NCBI RefSeq assembly: GCF_943193155.1
Contig: NZ_CALPDB010000003.1
Coordinates: forward strand, 1-64,000
From: Veillonella intestinalis
Lineage (GTDB): Bacteria; Bacillota; Negativicutes; Veillonellales; Veillonellaceae
Direction: 5' to 3'
DNA length: 64,000 nt
Every line of letters starts with the position of its first letter. Position 1 is the stretch's first letter. The notes beneath the pieces were generated by a model. That model ran no database searches. It was not told where the DNA came from and saw only the letters and a program-made list of their open reading frames with translations. Shown here in pieces: positions 28,274-36,940 of the stretch. The translations under genes were made by a program, and so were the position numbers.

Positions 28274-28325
28274 AATCAATAGACAGCCCTTACAGTATTC
28301 ACGCTGCAAGGGCTGTCTATTGATT
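28274..28325. terminator. Bidirectional terminator between addA and the LysR gene
   Basis: A perfect 18-bp stem (28274-28291 with 28308-28325). Its right arm overlaps the stop codon of the convergent LysR gene. A-rich and T-rich flanks are modest. Confidence 0.75.
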
Positions 28326-29208
28326 ATTTATGAGGCTGATTTTTCATATATTCTAGCATATAGTCTATAAAGGCTTGTACTGGTTTACGCTGTGGATCCC
28401 GTAGGTGGTAGTACAGATTAGTCTCTCGTTCGATGGGTGTGCCGTCATCCCATTGGAGCGGTTCTATATTAATGTCGTCTTTAAAATATTCAAGTCCTGT
28501 GTAAGGTAAGATTGACCAGCCAAGATTCTTTTGAATAAATCGACGACAGGTGGCCATAGTATCTACATATAAGCATGTATTTGGCGGGGTGTCAAAATTT
28601 TGATTCCACCAAGTATCCATAATGGTATACAAAGAAGGGTCAGTGGTATAGCGGATTTGAGGAACGGTAGGCAATGTTTGACGATTACAAGCTTTAGAGG
28701 TAACTAGACAGATGGGTTCTGTGCTTAAGTATATTTTTTCTCCCGTTGGAGCATGATGGCCGCGCATAATACCTATATGAATATCATTGTTGGTAAATAG
28801 TTGAGCAATTCGGGAGCTAATGCCTGTTTGGAGATGCAATTTAATATGGGGATAGCGGTTTGTGAAACCCGCTAAGATAGAAGGTAGTTCATAGTTGGCA
28901 AAAATAGACGAGGAACCTAATTGGAGTGTGCCAGTTATGGTTGTTTTGCGATTTTCCAGAGACTCTTCAAATTCTTTTTTTCGTTTTACACTGTCAAGTG
29001 CATATTGGTAATATAACTCACCTGTTTCTGTGAGGATAACCCCTTTCGTTGTCCGAATAAAGAGAGGTTCATCAAAGCCTTTCTCTAGCTGCGTTAAGCG
29101 ATAACTTAAGGCTGGTTGCGACATAAAGAGTTTATTGGCGGCTTTGGTTATATTTTGTTCCTGAGCAATGGTAAGAAATAGTTCCCAATCCTTTTCTATA
29201 CTATCCAT
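28324..29208 (-). CDS. LysR family transcriptional regulator
   Basis: A 294-residue regulator. The N-terminal winged helix-turn-helix reads NITKAANKLFMSQPALSYRL (residues 19-38), followed by a dimerisation helix and a substrate-binding effector domain. It is divergent from the aconitase-prpF pair with 158 bases between, the classical layout in which a LysR protein controls its neighbour. That gap holds an inverted pair ACTTG/CAAGT (about 29242-29281) enclosing an AT-rich palindrome, a candidate T-N11-A site. The effector may be a tricarboxylate; this is inference. Confidence 0.9.
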   Translation of the reverse strand: MDSIEKDWELFLTIAQEQNITKAANKLFMSQPALSYRLTQLEKGFDEPLFIRTTKGVILTETGELYYQYALDSVKRKKEFEESLENRKTTITGTLQLGSSSIFANYELPSILAGFTNRYPHIKLHLQTGISSRIAQLFTNNDIHIGIMRGHHAPTGEKIYLSTEPICLVTSKACNRQTLPTVPQIRYTTDPSLYTIMDTWWNQNFDTPPNTCLYVDTMATCRRFIQKNLGWSILPYTGLEYFKDDINIEPLQWDDGTPIERETNLYYHLRDPQRKPVQAFIDYMLEYMKNQPHK

Positions 29209-29366
29209 GATGGTTCTCCTTACGTTTACTTACTTATATAATACTTGCAATATAAAAATTTTATCACAAAATATACAAGTTATCTATTTTTCTTATTTTA
29301 AAAATGAGTATATGATAAATGCATAAGATACATGTAATTTAATCAATTTATATAGGAGGCATAGCG

Positions 29367-31301
29367 ATGGCTGGTAAAAGTTTAATGTATAAAATTTTGG
29401 AATCTCATTTATTAGAAGGGGAATTGAAGGCCGGTACAGATATTGGAATTAAAATAGACCAAACTCTTACACAGGATGCATTAGGCACTATGGCTTATCT
29501 TGAATTTGAAGCATTAGGTGTAAATCAGGTAAAAACACTATCTGTTTCTTATGTAGATCATAATACTTTACAAGATGGCTTTGAAAATGCTGATGACCAC
29601 AAATACTTACAAGATGTAGCGAGTAAATATGGAATTTATTATTCCAAAGCAGGTAATGGTATTTGTCATCAAGTGCATGTTGAACGTTTTGCCCGTCCTG
29701 GTCAGACGTTAGTTGGTTCTGATAGCCATACACCAACGTCTGGTTCGTTAGGTATGTTTGCGATGGGCGTAGGTGGCATGGATGTAGCAGCCTCTATGGC
29801 AGGCCATGCGTTTCATTTAATTTGTCCAAAGGTTATTAATATTAAATTAACTGGCGCTTTACCTGCTTGGTGTGCCGCGAAAGATATAGTACTAAAAGTA
29901 TTGAGTATTTTAACAACAAAAGGCAATGTAGGAACGGCATTAGAATACACTGGTGAAGGGATTGCCAGCTTAACCGTGCCAGAACGAGCTACGATTACTA
30001 ATATGGGGGCTGAAATGGGGGTTACTACCTCAATTTTCCCAAGTGATGAACGAACTCGTGAGTTTTTAAAAGCGCAACAACGCGAAGATATGTGGTTACC
30101 TTTAGAACCGGATGCTGATGCTGTATATGATGATGTTATTGAAATTAATTTAGATGAATTAGTGCCTCTAGTAGCTTGCCCTCATTCACCAGATAATGTT
30201 AAAACTGTGGCTGAAATGAATGAGATTCCAGTGGATCAAGTTTTAGTAGGCAGTTGTACCAATTCCTCTTATCGTGATTTGATGGTAGTAGCGGCCATGC
30301 TAAAAGGGCGTAAGATTCACCCTGATGTTAGTTTTGGTGTGGCGCCTGGTAGTCGGCAAGTATTAGAAATGATTTCTAAAAATGGCGCATTGGCCGATAT
30401 TATTAGCTCTGGTGCTCGTATTTTAGAAAGTACCTGTGGCTTCTGTGTAGGCTGTGGACAAGCACCTCGCTCTAAGAGCATTTCCTTGCGTACCAACAAC
30501 CGAAATTATGAAGGTCGTAGTGGCACTAAAGATGCTCTTGTTCATTTGGTAAGTGCAGAAACCGCTGTAGCGTCTGCTTTGACGGGTAAATTTACAGATC
30601 CTCGGACATTAGACTTTGAATTACCAAAGATTACCTTGCCAGAAGTATATGAAATTGATGACTCTATGATTGTAAAACCCGCTATGGAGGCAGAACAGGA
30701 AATTTTACGAGGCCCTAATATTGGTAATCCTCCAAGCAATGAACCAATGCCAAAGGTTGTAAACGCTAGAGTAGCGATTAAGGTAGGCGATAAAATTACG
30801 ACCGACCATATTATGCCAGCAGGTCCATATTTGAAATTCCGTTCTAATGTACCTAAATACAGTCAATATACATTCTGTCATGTGAAACCAGATTTTGCAG
30901 ATACTTGTAAAGCAAATGTGGAGCAAGGTCAATTTAATATTATTGTAGCGCATGAAAGTTATGGTCAAGGTTCATCTCGTGAGCATGCGGCTTTATGTCC
31001 TATGTATTTAGGCGTTAAGGCGGTTATGGCAAAATCTATTGAACGAATTCATATGGATAATTTAGTGAATTTTGGGATTTTACCATTGTTCTTTGAATCT
31101 GATGAAACGTATGAATTACTTCAAGATGGTGATGAATTAATCTTGCATATGGATGATGCTTCCTTTGAAAAGGGCGAATTTGTTGTAGAATTAGCGACAA
31201 AAGGTATAAAATTTACGATGAAAACTCCGTTAAATGAACGTCAGAAAGAGATTGTTCGAGCTGGTGGTAAATTAAACTTCTTACGCGTAGGAGGTAAATA
31301 A
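29367..31301 (+). CDS. Aconitate hydratase family protein
   Basis: A 644-residue iron-sulfur hydro-lyase. Cluster cysteines appear in VGSCTNSSYRD and in CGFCVGCGQAPRS; GSDSHTPTSGSLG and the C-terminal swivel domain SYGQGSSREHAAL are further aconitase signatures. It is shorter than AcnA/AcnD (about 870-890) and fits the short bacterial aconitase/homoaconitase-like group. Substrate could be citrate/isocitrate or a methylated or other tricarboxylate; the prpF gene 2 bases downstream suggests an aconitate-type intermediate is isomerised. TAGGAGGC precedes the ATG. Confidence 0.9.
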   Translation: MAGKSLMYKILESHLLEGELKAGTDIGIKIDQTLTQDALGTMAYLEFEALGVNQVKTLSVSYVDHNTLQDGFENADDHKYLQDVASKYGIYYSKAGNGICHQVHVERFARPGQTLVGSDSHTPTSGSLGMFAMGVGGMDVAASMAGHAFHLICPKVINIKLTGALPAWCAAKDIVLKVLSILTTKGNVGTALEYTGEGIASLTVPERATITNMGAEMGVTTSIFPSDERTREFLKAQQREDMWLPLEPDADAVYDDVIEINLDELVPLVACPHSPDNVKTVAEMNEIPVDQVLVGSCTNSSYRDLMVVAAMLKGRKIHPDVSFGVAPGSRQVLEMISKNGALADIISSGARILESTCGFCVGCGQAPRSKSISLRTNNRNYEGRSGTKDALVHLVSAETAVASALTGKFTDPRTLDFELPKITLPEVYEIDDSMIVKPAMEAEQEILRGPNIGNPPSNEPMPKVVNARVAIKVGDKITTDHIMPAGPYLKFRSNVPKYSQYTFCHVKPDFADTCKANVEQGQFNIIVAHESYGQGSSREHAALCPMYLGVKAVMAKSIERIHMDNLVNFGILPLFFESDETYELLQDGDELILHMDDASFEKGEFVVELATKGIKFTMKTPLNERQKEIVRAGGKLNFLRVGGK

Positions 31302-31303
31302 GA

Positions 31304-32446
31304 ATGGATGGTTATGTAAAATTACCAATTGTATATATGCGCGGTGGTACAAGTAAAGGCGCTTATATTAATATGGCAGACTTACCTACAGAGCCAGCTG
31401 CTCGTGATGCTTGTATCCTTTCTTTATATGGTAGTCCTGATAAACGGCAGATTGATGGTATTGGCGGGGCTGATCCGTTAACGAGTAAAGTAGCCTTAGT
31501 AGGGATTTCACAACGAACAGATATAGATGTAGACTATACATTTGGTTATGTTGGTATTGATGATGCTGCTGTTGACTATGAAGGGAATTGTGGCAATATG
31601 TCAGCTGGTGTTGGCGTATTTGCAATAATGCAAGGTTTTGTTAAAGCAGTGGAGCCAGAAACAGTGGTTCGTATATATAACACAAATACGGATAAAGTAA
31701 TTGAGGCGCATATTCCTGTAAAAAATGGGGAACCACAAGTAGACGGTGATTTTGCTATTGATGGTGTTCCTGGTAAAGCGTCTAAGATTATTCTTTATTT
31801 TAAAGAACCAGCAGGGGCTAAGACGGGTAAATTATTGCCTACTGGTCAGGTGAAAGATGAGATTACGTTAGCGGATGGCCGTACAATTTCTGTGAGTCTA
31901 GTGGATGCAGCGACACCGGCTATTTTTGTGCGAGCCGATGCATTGGGCTATAAAGGTACAGAATTGCCGATAGATATTGAAAATGACACACAAGGGCTGT
32001 TACAAACATTGGAAGATATTCGCTGTCAAGGTGCGGTTATGATGGGGTTAGCTGATTCCAAGGAATCAGCTAGTCCTGCAGTGCCTAAGGTGTGCATGGT
32101 ATCAGCACCACAATCTTATGTAGCTATTGATGGCCGGCGTATAGAGGCTTCTGATATTGATGTAGTAGCGCGTACAAAAGCCTTAAAGGTTATTCATAAG
32201 GCTTATGCTGTGACTGGTGGAATTTGCACAGCTACGGCGGCTTTAATTCCTGGTACAGTTGTTAATGAAGTTGTGAGTGAACGGGCTAAATTAAGTAGAA
32301 ATGTTGTTTTAGGTCATCCATCTGGCTCCTTTAGTTTTAGTATTGATATTAAAAATGATGGGCCAGACTATGTTTTATATAAGGCTGGGGTTGCTCGTAC
32401 AGCGCGCCCTATTATGGAAGGGATAGCCTATGTAAAAAGAGACTAA
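31304..32446 (+). CDS. prpF: PrpF family aconitate-type isomerase
   Basis: A 380-residue protein of the PrpF/DUF453 family, with diaminopimelate-epimerase-like fold. Family motifs MRGGTSKGAYI (residues 10-20), GIGGADPLTSKVA and DYEGNCGNMSAGVG are present. Characterised relatives isomerise 2-methylaconitate, methylitaconate or trans-aconitate by proton shift across a double bond. Pairing with an aconitase recalls acnD-prpF of the methylcitrate route, but no prpB or prpC is present here, so the substrate is open. AGGAGG lies at the end of the aconitase gene. The terminator stem begins inside its last codons. Confidence 0.85.
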   Translation: MDGYVKLPIVYMRGGTSKGAYINMADLPTEPAARDACILSLYGSPDKRQIDGIGGADPLTSKVALVGISQRTDIDVDYTFGYVGIDDAAVDYEGNCGNMSAGVGVFAIMQGFVKAVEPETVVRIYNTNTDKVIEAHIPVKNGEPQVDGDFAIDGVPGKASKIILYFKEPAGAKTGKLLPTGQVKDEITLADGRTISVSLVDAATPAIFVRADALGYKGTELPIDIENDTQGLLQTLEDIRCQGAVMMGLADSKESASPAVPKVCMVSAPQSYVAIDGRRIEASDIDVVARTKALKVIHKAYAVTGGICTATAALIPGTVVNEVVSERAKLSRNVVLGHPSGSFSFSIDIKNDGPDYVLYKAGVARTARPIMEGIAYVKRD

Positions 32447-32466
32447 ATTTTACAATTTAGTCTCTT
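32437..32466. terminator. Bidirectional terminator after prpF
   Basis: A perfect 13-bp stem (32437-32449 with 32454-32466, 4-nt loop) that includes the prpF stop codon. On the minus strand it follows the binding-protein gene and runs into TTTTTAC. Confidence 0.85.
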
Positions 32467-32481
32467 AGAAAGCTTATAATT

Positions 32482-33273
32482 TTATTTTTTTACAGCACCA
32501 AACCATTTTTCATAAATTTTATCGTAAGTGCCATCAGTTTTTAACTCTTCTAATGCTTTATCAGCCGCTTCTTTTAGCTGTTTATCATCTTTACGGAAGG
32601 CCCATACAAATGGTTCTGGATCAACTGGTTCGCCAATAATTTTGGCATCAGCATCAGCGCCTTGTTTTAAGTAATAAAGTGCTACAGCATTATCAAGCAC
32701 GATAGCATCAGCAGTACCTGCATTTAATTCATTAAATAATTGAGAGTTGCTGTCTACAGATTTTATTTGTGCATTAGGAATTTTTTCAGCTACATCTAAG
32801 GCTACGCTGCCGATTTGAACGACAATGCGTTTACCAGCCAAATCATTCATACTAGCAGCTGTATCGTCTTTTTTAACGATAGCTACGAAACCACCTTTAT
32901 CAAAATATGGTGTACTGAATAATACGGCTTTTTCACGTTCTGGTGTAGCGCTTAGACCAGATGCAATCATATCGATGTCTTTACTTTGTAAAGCTGGGAT
33001 TAAGGCATCAAAGCCCATGCTCTTAAATTCCATTTTGTAGCCCATTTTTTTAGCTACAGCATCAGCTAAATCGATGTCGAAACCTACATATTTATCCCCT
33101 TCGGTGAATTCAAAAGGTGGGAATGTAGTTTCTGCCCCTACTTTAATTACTTTTTCTTTAGAATCGCTGCCAGTACTGCTACCACAGCCTGCAATTAAAC
33201 CGGCTGTTAACAATGCAGCTGTTAGTGTTACCACTACTTTTTTGCTTGCAAATTTTTTTAGACTATTAAACAT
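32482..33273 (-). CDS. Amino-acid ABC transporter substrate-binding lipoprotein
   Basis: A 263-residue periplasmic solute-binding protein of the polar amino-acid family. The N-terminus is a lipoprotein signal with lipobox LIAGC, then KVIKVGAETTFPPFEF and KYVGFDIDLADAVAKKMG, typical of glutamine/arginine/histidine binders. The ATG at 33271-33273 has GGGGGCGG 5 bases upstream; the frame opens earlier at 33288 without a signal. No permease or ATPase gene is adjacent. Paralogous to the next gene upstream (about half identical by eye). Confidence 0.88.
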   Translation of the reverse strand: MFNSLKKFASKKVVVTLTAALLTAGLIAGCGSSTGSDSKEKVIKVGAETTFPPFEFTEGDKYVGFDIDLADAVAKKMGYKMEFKSMGFDALIPALQSKDIDMIASGLSATPEREKAVLFSTPYFDKGGFVAIVKKDDTAASMNDLAGKRIVVQIGSVALDVAEKIPNAQIKSVDSNSQLFNELNAGTADAIVLDNAVALYYLKQGADADAKIIGEPVDPEPFVWAFRKDDKQLKEAADKALEELKTDGTYDKIYEKWFGAVKK

Positions 33274-33411
33274 AATGTCCGCCCCCATTTACATAAGTAT
33301 TAATTAGGAATTAATTATAAGCATATTATAGCTTCTTTTTGTATAAATATCAACAAAATAAAAATATTTTGTATATCTATTCAGTGGAATTTTAATTTTG
33401 ACTAGTAAAAT

Positions 33412-33447
33412 AAAGCATCCCTATGCATATTTACATAGGGATGCTTT
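33412..33447 (-). terminator. Terminator after the second binding-protein gene
   Basis: A perfect 14-bp stem (33412-33425 with 33434-33447). On the minus strand it follows the stop at 33455 and leads into ATTTTA, separating the two paralogues into different transcription units. Confidence 0.8.
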
Positions 33448-33454
33448 GTTTACA

Positions 33455-34285
33455 TTAAAATTCAGAAGGGCCAAACCATTTTTCATATATTGTTTTATAT
33501 GTACCATCTGCTTTTAATTCGTCTAATGCTTGGTTAATTTGATCGCGTAATTCTGTATCATCTTGGCGGAAGGCCCATACAGTACCACGTGGGTCACTAG
33601 GTTCACCAGCTAAACGAAGATCCTGATAGGAGTCTTGTTTTAAATAATACGTAGCAACTACTGTATCGATAATAACGGCATCAGTTTCAGATTTTTGTAA
33701 TGCTTTGAAGGCATCTTCATTATTTTTGACTTCTTTAACTGTGGCACCTGGAATATGTTTTGCCATATCGGTGGAAATAGTACCAGTTTGTGTGATTACG
33801 TTTTTGTTGGCTAAATCTTGCATACTATGGATAGTATCATCTGTTTTACGAACAACTGTGATGAAACCATTATCTTTGAAATATGGTTCTGAGAAGATGA
33901 CAATTTCGGAACGATCTTCTGTAGGATTAATTCCGGCTGCAATCATATCAATTTCGTTAGTTTCTAAGGCTGGAATTAATTCATCAAAATCTACACTTTT
34001 TAATTCCATTTTATAGCCAATTTTTTGAGCGATAGCTTCCATCAAATCAATATCAAAGCCTATATATTTTTTACCATCTTTAAATTCATAAGGGGCAAAG
34101 GTTGTTTCGGTACCTACACGTAATACTTTTTCAGTAGAAGGGGGATTGGCAGGCACGGCTGTATTAGTCGTACTGGCTTTGCTACTACAACCAGCTAATA
34201 AGGCTGTTATTAAAAGACTTGCTGTAATCCCTAAGAGCATTTGTTTGTTTACTACACGTTTAACTCGCTCCAATAGATTCATCAT
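33455..34285 (-). CDS. Amino-acid ABC transporter substrate-binding lipoprotein (paralogue)
   Basis: A 276-residue lipoprotein with lipobox LLAGC and the same layout as its neighbour: KVLRVGTETTFAPYEF, KYIGFDIDLMEAIAQKIG and a closing DGTYKTIYEKWFG. The last motif is shared with the neighbour, so the two arose by tandem duplication. The start is the ATG at 34283-34285 behind AAGGAGGA; the longer frame to 34342 lacks a site. No transporter subunits lie nearby, so it must share a permease encoded elsewhere. Confidence 0.88.
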   Translation of the reverse strand: MMNLLERVKRVVNKQMLLGITASLLITALLAGCSSKASTTNTAVPANPPSTEKVLRVGTETTFAPYEFKDGKKYIGFDIDLMEAIAQKIGYKMELKSVDFDELIPALETNEIDMIAAGINPTEDRSEIVIFSEPYFKDNGFITVVRKTDDTIHSMQDLANKNVITQTGTISTDMAKHIPGATVKEVKNNEDAFKALQKSETDAVIIDTVVATYYLKQDSYQDLRLAGEPSDPRGTVWAFRQDDTELRDQINQALDELKADGTYKTIYEKWFGPSEF

Positions 34286-34366
34286 AATAAACTCCTCCTT
34301 ACCGTAAAGCAAATCATTTTGTTGTGCTTTACTTACATCCACTACTACTACTTCATCTTCTTCTTT

Positions 34367-34389
34367 TTCATTTGCAATTATTGCAAATG
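34367..34389 (-). promoter_or_regulatory. Palindrome upstream of the paralogous binding-protein gene
   Basis: A perfect 10-bp inverted repeat with 3-base centre (TCATTTGCAA and TTGCAAATGA), about 82 bases before the ATG. It could be a repressor operator or a leader hairpin. No regulator is adjacent. Confidence 0.45.
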
Positions 34390-34802
34390 AACTATCTTAT
34401 GGGCTCATTATAGTCCTGTAATCGGTAAATAGCAATAGGTGGCAATTTCGATAAAGTGAGTGTTTATCAAGGTTTTTAGAGCATAAATTAGGCGAGTTAA
34501 TTAATGGTGAATAGTAATTTGTATTTTTAATAAATGAAATTTTATATAAATTTATGAATTGCTAGCTTGAATAATATACTTGCGTATAAAATTATTTTAT
34601 GCTGGGCATAAGATAATTTTTGAGATAATTTCGGAGAATTTAAAGAAATTTCCAAGAAATAGAAAATTTGCTTCAAAAATAGATATTAATAAATTAGATT
34701 GTAGTTATAAAAAAGTGCGTATAATAAAATGTGAAAATTTTTCTACTTTTCTCAGCTTTTTATAAAGAGTGTAGTTAATGGGCAAAACAAAAGCATGTAA
34801 TT

Positions 34803-35021
34803 ATTCCTGAACGACCGTCCTCCTTCTCTAAAAGGAGATACGGTAGAATTAAAAAAAGATAGTCACTGCTTCTGTACGACCGTTTCTTTCCCCCCTCATA
34901 AAGTTGTATAGTTAATGAGTGGAAATAAAAAAGAGTGACAGTATTCCTGAACGACCGTTCTCCTTCTCTAAAAGGAGATACGGTAGAATTGAAAAAAGAT
35001 AGTCACTGCTTCTGTACGACC
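34803..35021. repeat. Tandem repeat of about 140 bp, two copies
   Basis: A 79-base block at 34803-34881 recurs at 34943-35021 with two mismatches (period 140). Similarity extends weakly to TAGTTAATG before each copy. Each unit can form a hairpin around the CTCCTT/AAGGAG arms, closed by CCGT/ACGG. The second copy supplies one arm of the terminator at 34994-35066. No protein is encoded. Confidence 0.9.
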
Positions 35022-35066
35022 TTCAGAGCTTGACTCGTAGGAAGTAAGAAGCAGTGACTATCTTTT
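34994..35066 (-). terminator. Terminator after the AGCS gene carrying the conserved apical element
   Basis: A perfect 20-bp outer stem (34994-35013 with 35047-35066). Read on the minus strand, it follows the symporter stop by 25 bases and ends in TCTTTTTTC. Its tip (35019-35041) is the exact reverse complement of the 23-mer at 14206-14228, so both elements have the same sense relative to their upstream gene. Confidence 0.82.
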
Positions 35067-35090
35067 AATTCTAACTATACGCTTTTACAC

Positions 35091-36512
35091 TTACGCATCT
35101 TCATGTTTAGCATCTTTATGCCACCATACGATACCGTCCTGATTTGGTAACGTGCTACGATCAAAGGTTGGCTCTACAATGCCAGCTTTTTTCTGTTTGA
35201 AATAATCAAGCATAGCCACTTTACTTTGTCTAGCTAATAATAGAATGGCGGTTAAGTTGGTAAGTACCATAAAGGCCATAAACAAATCGGCTAGGTTCCA
35301 TACGAGATTAAGAGAGGCAATGGAACCAAAGTATACCATTATAACTACGAAAATACGGAAAATATTGAGATATAACGTGTTTTTGGTTAAATGAGCAATA
35401 TTAATTTCACCATAGTAGTAGTTGCCTACGATGGAAGAAAAGGCAAACATAAAAATAAAGATTGCCATAACACTAGGAGCCCAATCGCCTAATTGCATTG
35501 CTAAGTCATGCTGTACAAGTGCAATGCCTGTCAAACCAGAACCTTCATAGTTACCTGATACAAGGACGATAAAAGCTGAGGCTGTACATACTAAGAAGGT
35601 GTCTACGAATACACCAAAACTTTGGATAAGACCTTGCTTTACTGGGTGACTTACATCAGCTGTAGCTGCTGCATTTGGTACAGAACCTTCACCAGCTTCG
35701 TTGGAGAATAAGCCACGTTTAATACCATTCATGATAGCGGCGCCAAAGAAACCACCAGAAGTAGCATCAAAGGTAAACGCTTTGGTAAAAATAGCATAGA
35801 ATACATTAGGCAATTCAGTAATATTAACAAGAACAATATAGATAGCCGTTAAGATATATACACCAGCCATAAGTGGTACTAGCCATTCGCTAAGACGAGC
35901 TACACGGGCAATACCACCGAAGATAACAAGGGCTGTTAAAACAGTAACGGCGATAGCTGTATGTTGAGGGTCGATTTGAACCGTTTGAAGGGCGCTAGCC
36001 AATGTATTTGCTTGTACTGAATTATAAATAAGACCGTAAGTAACACTGATAAGAACAGCAAAAATAAAGGCAAATACAGGGCTTTTTAGGCCAAGTTTGA
36101 TATAGTACGCAGGGCCACCATGGAAGCCACCTTTTTTAGAAGGGACTTTATAAATTTGTGCTAAGGTACTTTCTACAAATCCTGTAGCGGCCCCTAAGAA
36201 GGCGATAAACCACATCCAGAAAACAGCACCAGGGCCACCAAGAACAACAGCGATAGCAATACCGGCAATATTACCAACCCCTACACGAGAAGCAGAGCTT
36301 ACGCAGAAGGCTTGGAAGGAAGAGATACGATTGCCATTAGTTTTAGTTCCGACACCTTCGCCTAAGAGGCGAACCATTTCTTTCAGGTAACGAATTTGGA
36401 TAAAGCCCGTGGAGAACGAGAACCAAAAACCAGCAGCTACTAGGTAGATAATGATGATATAATCCCAGAGAAAGCCGGTTATGGTGCTGATGAGAGAGTT
36501 AAACGCGTCCAT
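35091..36512 (-). CDS. Alanine or glycine:cation symporter (AGCS family)
   Basis: A 473-residue membrane protein with about ten or eleven hydrophobic segments. Signatures GVGNIAGIAIAVVLGGPGAVFWMW and NGIKRGLFSNEAGEGSVPNAAA are diagnostic of the sodium-coupled alanine/glycine carriers. It would import small neutral amino acids. GAAAGGAATG lies upstream of the ATG on the minus strand. It is a single-gene unit with its own terminator. Substrate preference cannot be told from sequence. Confidence 0.93.
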   Translation of the reverse strand: MDAFNSLISTITGFLWDYIIIIYLVAAGFWFSFSTGFIQIRYLKEMVRLLGEGVGTKTNGNRISSFQAFCVSSASRVGVGNIAGIAIAVVLGGPGAVFWMWFIAFLGAATGFVESTLAQIYKVPSKKGGFHGGPAYYIKLGLKSPVFAFIFAVLISVTYGLIYNSVQANTLASALQTVQIDPQHTAIAVTVLTALVIFGGIARVARLSEWLVPLMAGVYILTAIYIVLVNITELPNVFYAIFTKAFTFDATSGGFFGAAIMNGIKRGLFSNEAGEGSVPNAAATADVSHPVKQGLIQSFGVFVDTFLVCTASAFIVLVSGNYEGSGLTGIALVQHDLAMQLGDWAPSVMAIFIFMFAFSSIVGNYYYGEINIAHLTKNTLYLNIFRIFVVIMVYFGSIASLNLVWNLADLFMAFMVLTNLTAILLLARQSKVAMLDYFKQKKAGIVEPTFDRSTLPNQDGIVWWHKDAKHEDA

Positions 36513-36682
36513 ACTACATTCCTTTCATGTGACGAATTAAAATATAAATAATATCTATAGAATATAAATCTATAGAATATTATACTATATAGAAAGAATG
36601 GCGTATATATCTTTGTGCGTATAGATGAGGTTTGTCTTTGAAAGTCGTGCGTGATTATTTTCCACTTTAAAGTGGCATTAAC

Positions 36683-36711
36683 TTGAGTTTTTCCACTTAT
36701 TAGTATATAAT
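36683..36711 (+). promoter_or_regulatory. Promoter of the SRP RNA gene
   Basis: TTGAGT (36683-36688), 17-bp spacer, TATAAT (36706-36711). The predicted start at about 36718-36722 matches the 5' end of the folded SRP RNA. Confidence 0.75.
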
Positions 36712-36721
36712 AATATAGCTA

Positions 36722-36876
36722 GCCGTAATGCAGGACTGGATTATGGCAGTCTTGTGGGGCTCGTGCAATGGAAGCCTGTGAATCGTGTCAGGATCGAGAG
36801 ATAGCAGCACTAAGCGGTTACTTTCATGTGCCACGAGGGAACCTATGAGGCTGTCATAATCGAGTGTTGCAGCGGC
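36722..36876 (+). ncRNA. ffs: Signal recognition particle RNA (4.5S/scRNA)
   Basis: The apical SRP hallmark is GTCAGG-ATC-GAGA-GAT-AGCAGCAC (about 36788-36813), with the symmetric loop GTCAGG/AGCAG that binds Ffh and a GAGA tetraloop. The 5' and 3' thirds pair along their length (GCCG at 36722 with CGGC at 36873-36876; ATTATGGCAG with CTGTCATAAT; CTCGTG with CACGAG). About 155 nt, between the E. coli 4.5S and the B. subtilis 271-nt form, so a full Alu domain seems absent. T7 directly follows. Location just before dnaX is that seen in Firmicutes. Confidence 0.9.
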
Positions 36877-36940
36877 TTTTTTTGCTAACTAGCGTAAAAT
36901 GCGCTGTCAAATAAAAGGCAGATAGGAAAGGAGGTAAGTT

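Noticed and set aside
34580-34765. 61-codon plus-strand frame in the gap upstream of the binding-protein gene
   Set aside because: No ribosome binding site, Lys/Ile-rich composition expected of AT-rich DNA, and no recognisable motif.
34803-35066. CRISPR-like array
   Set aside because: Only two copies with a long unit and no short repeat-spacer pattern; no cas genes.
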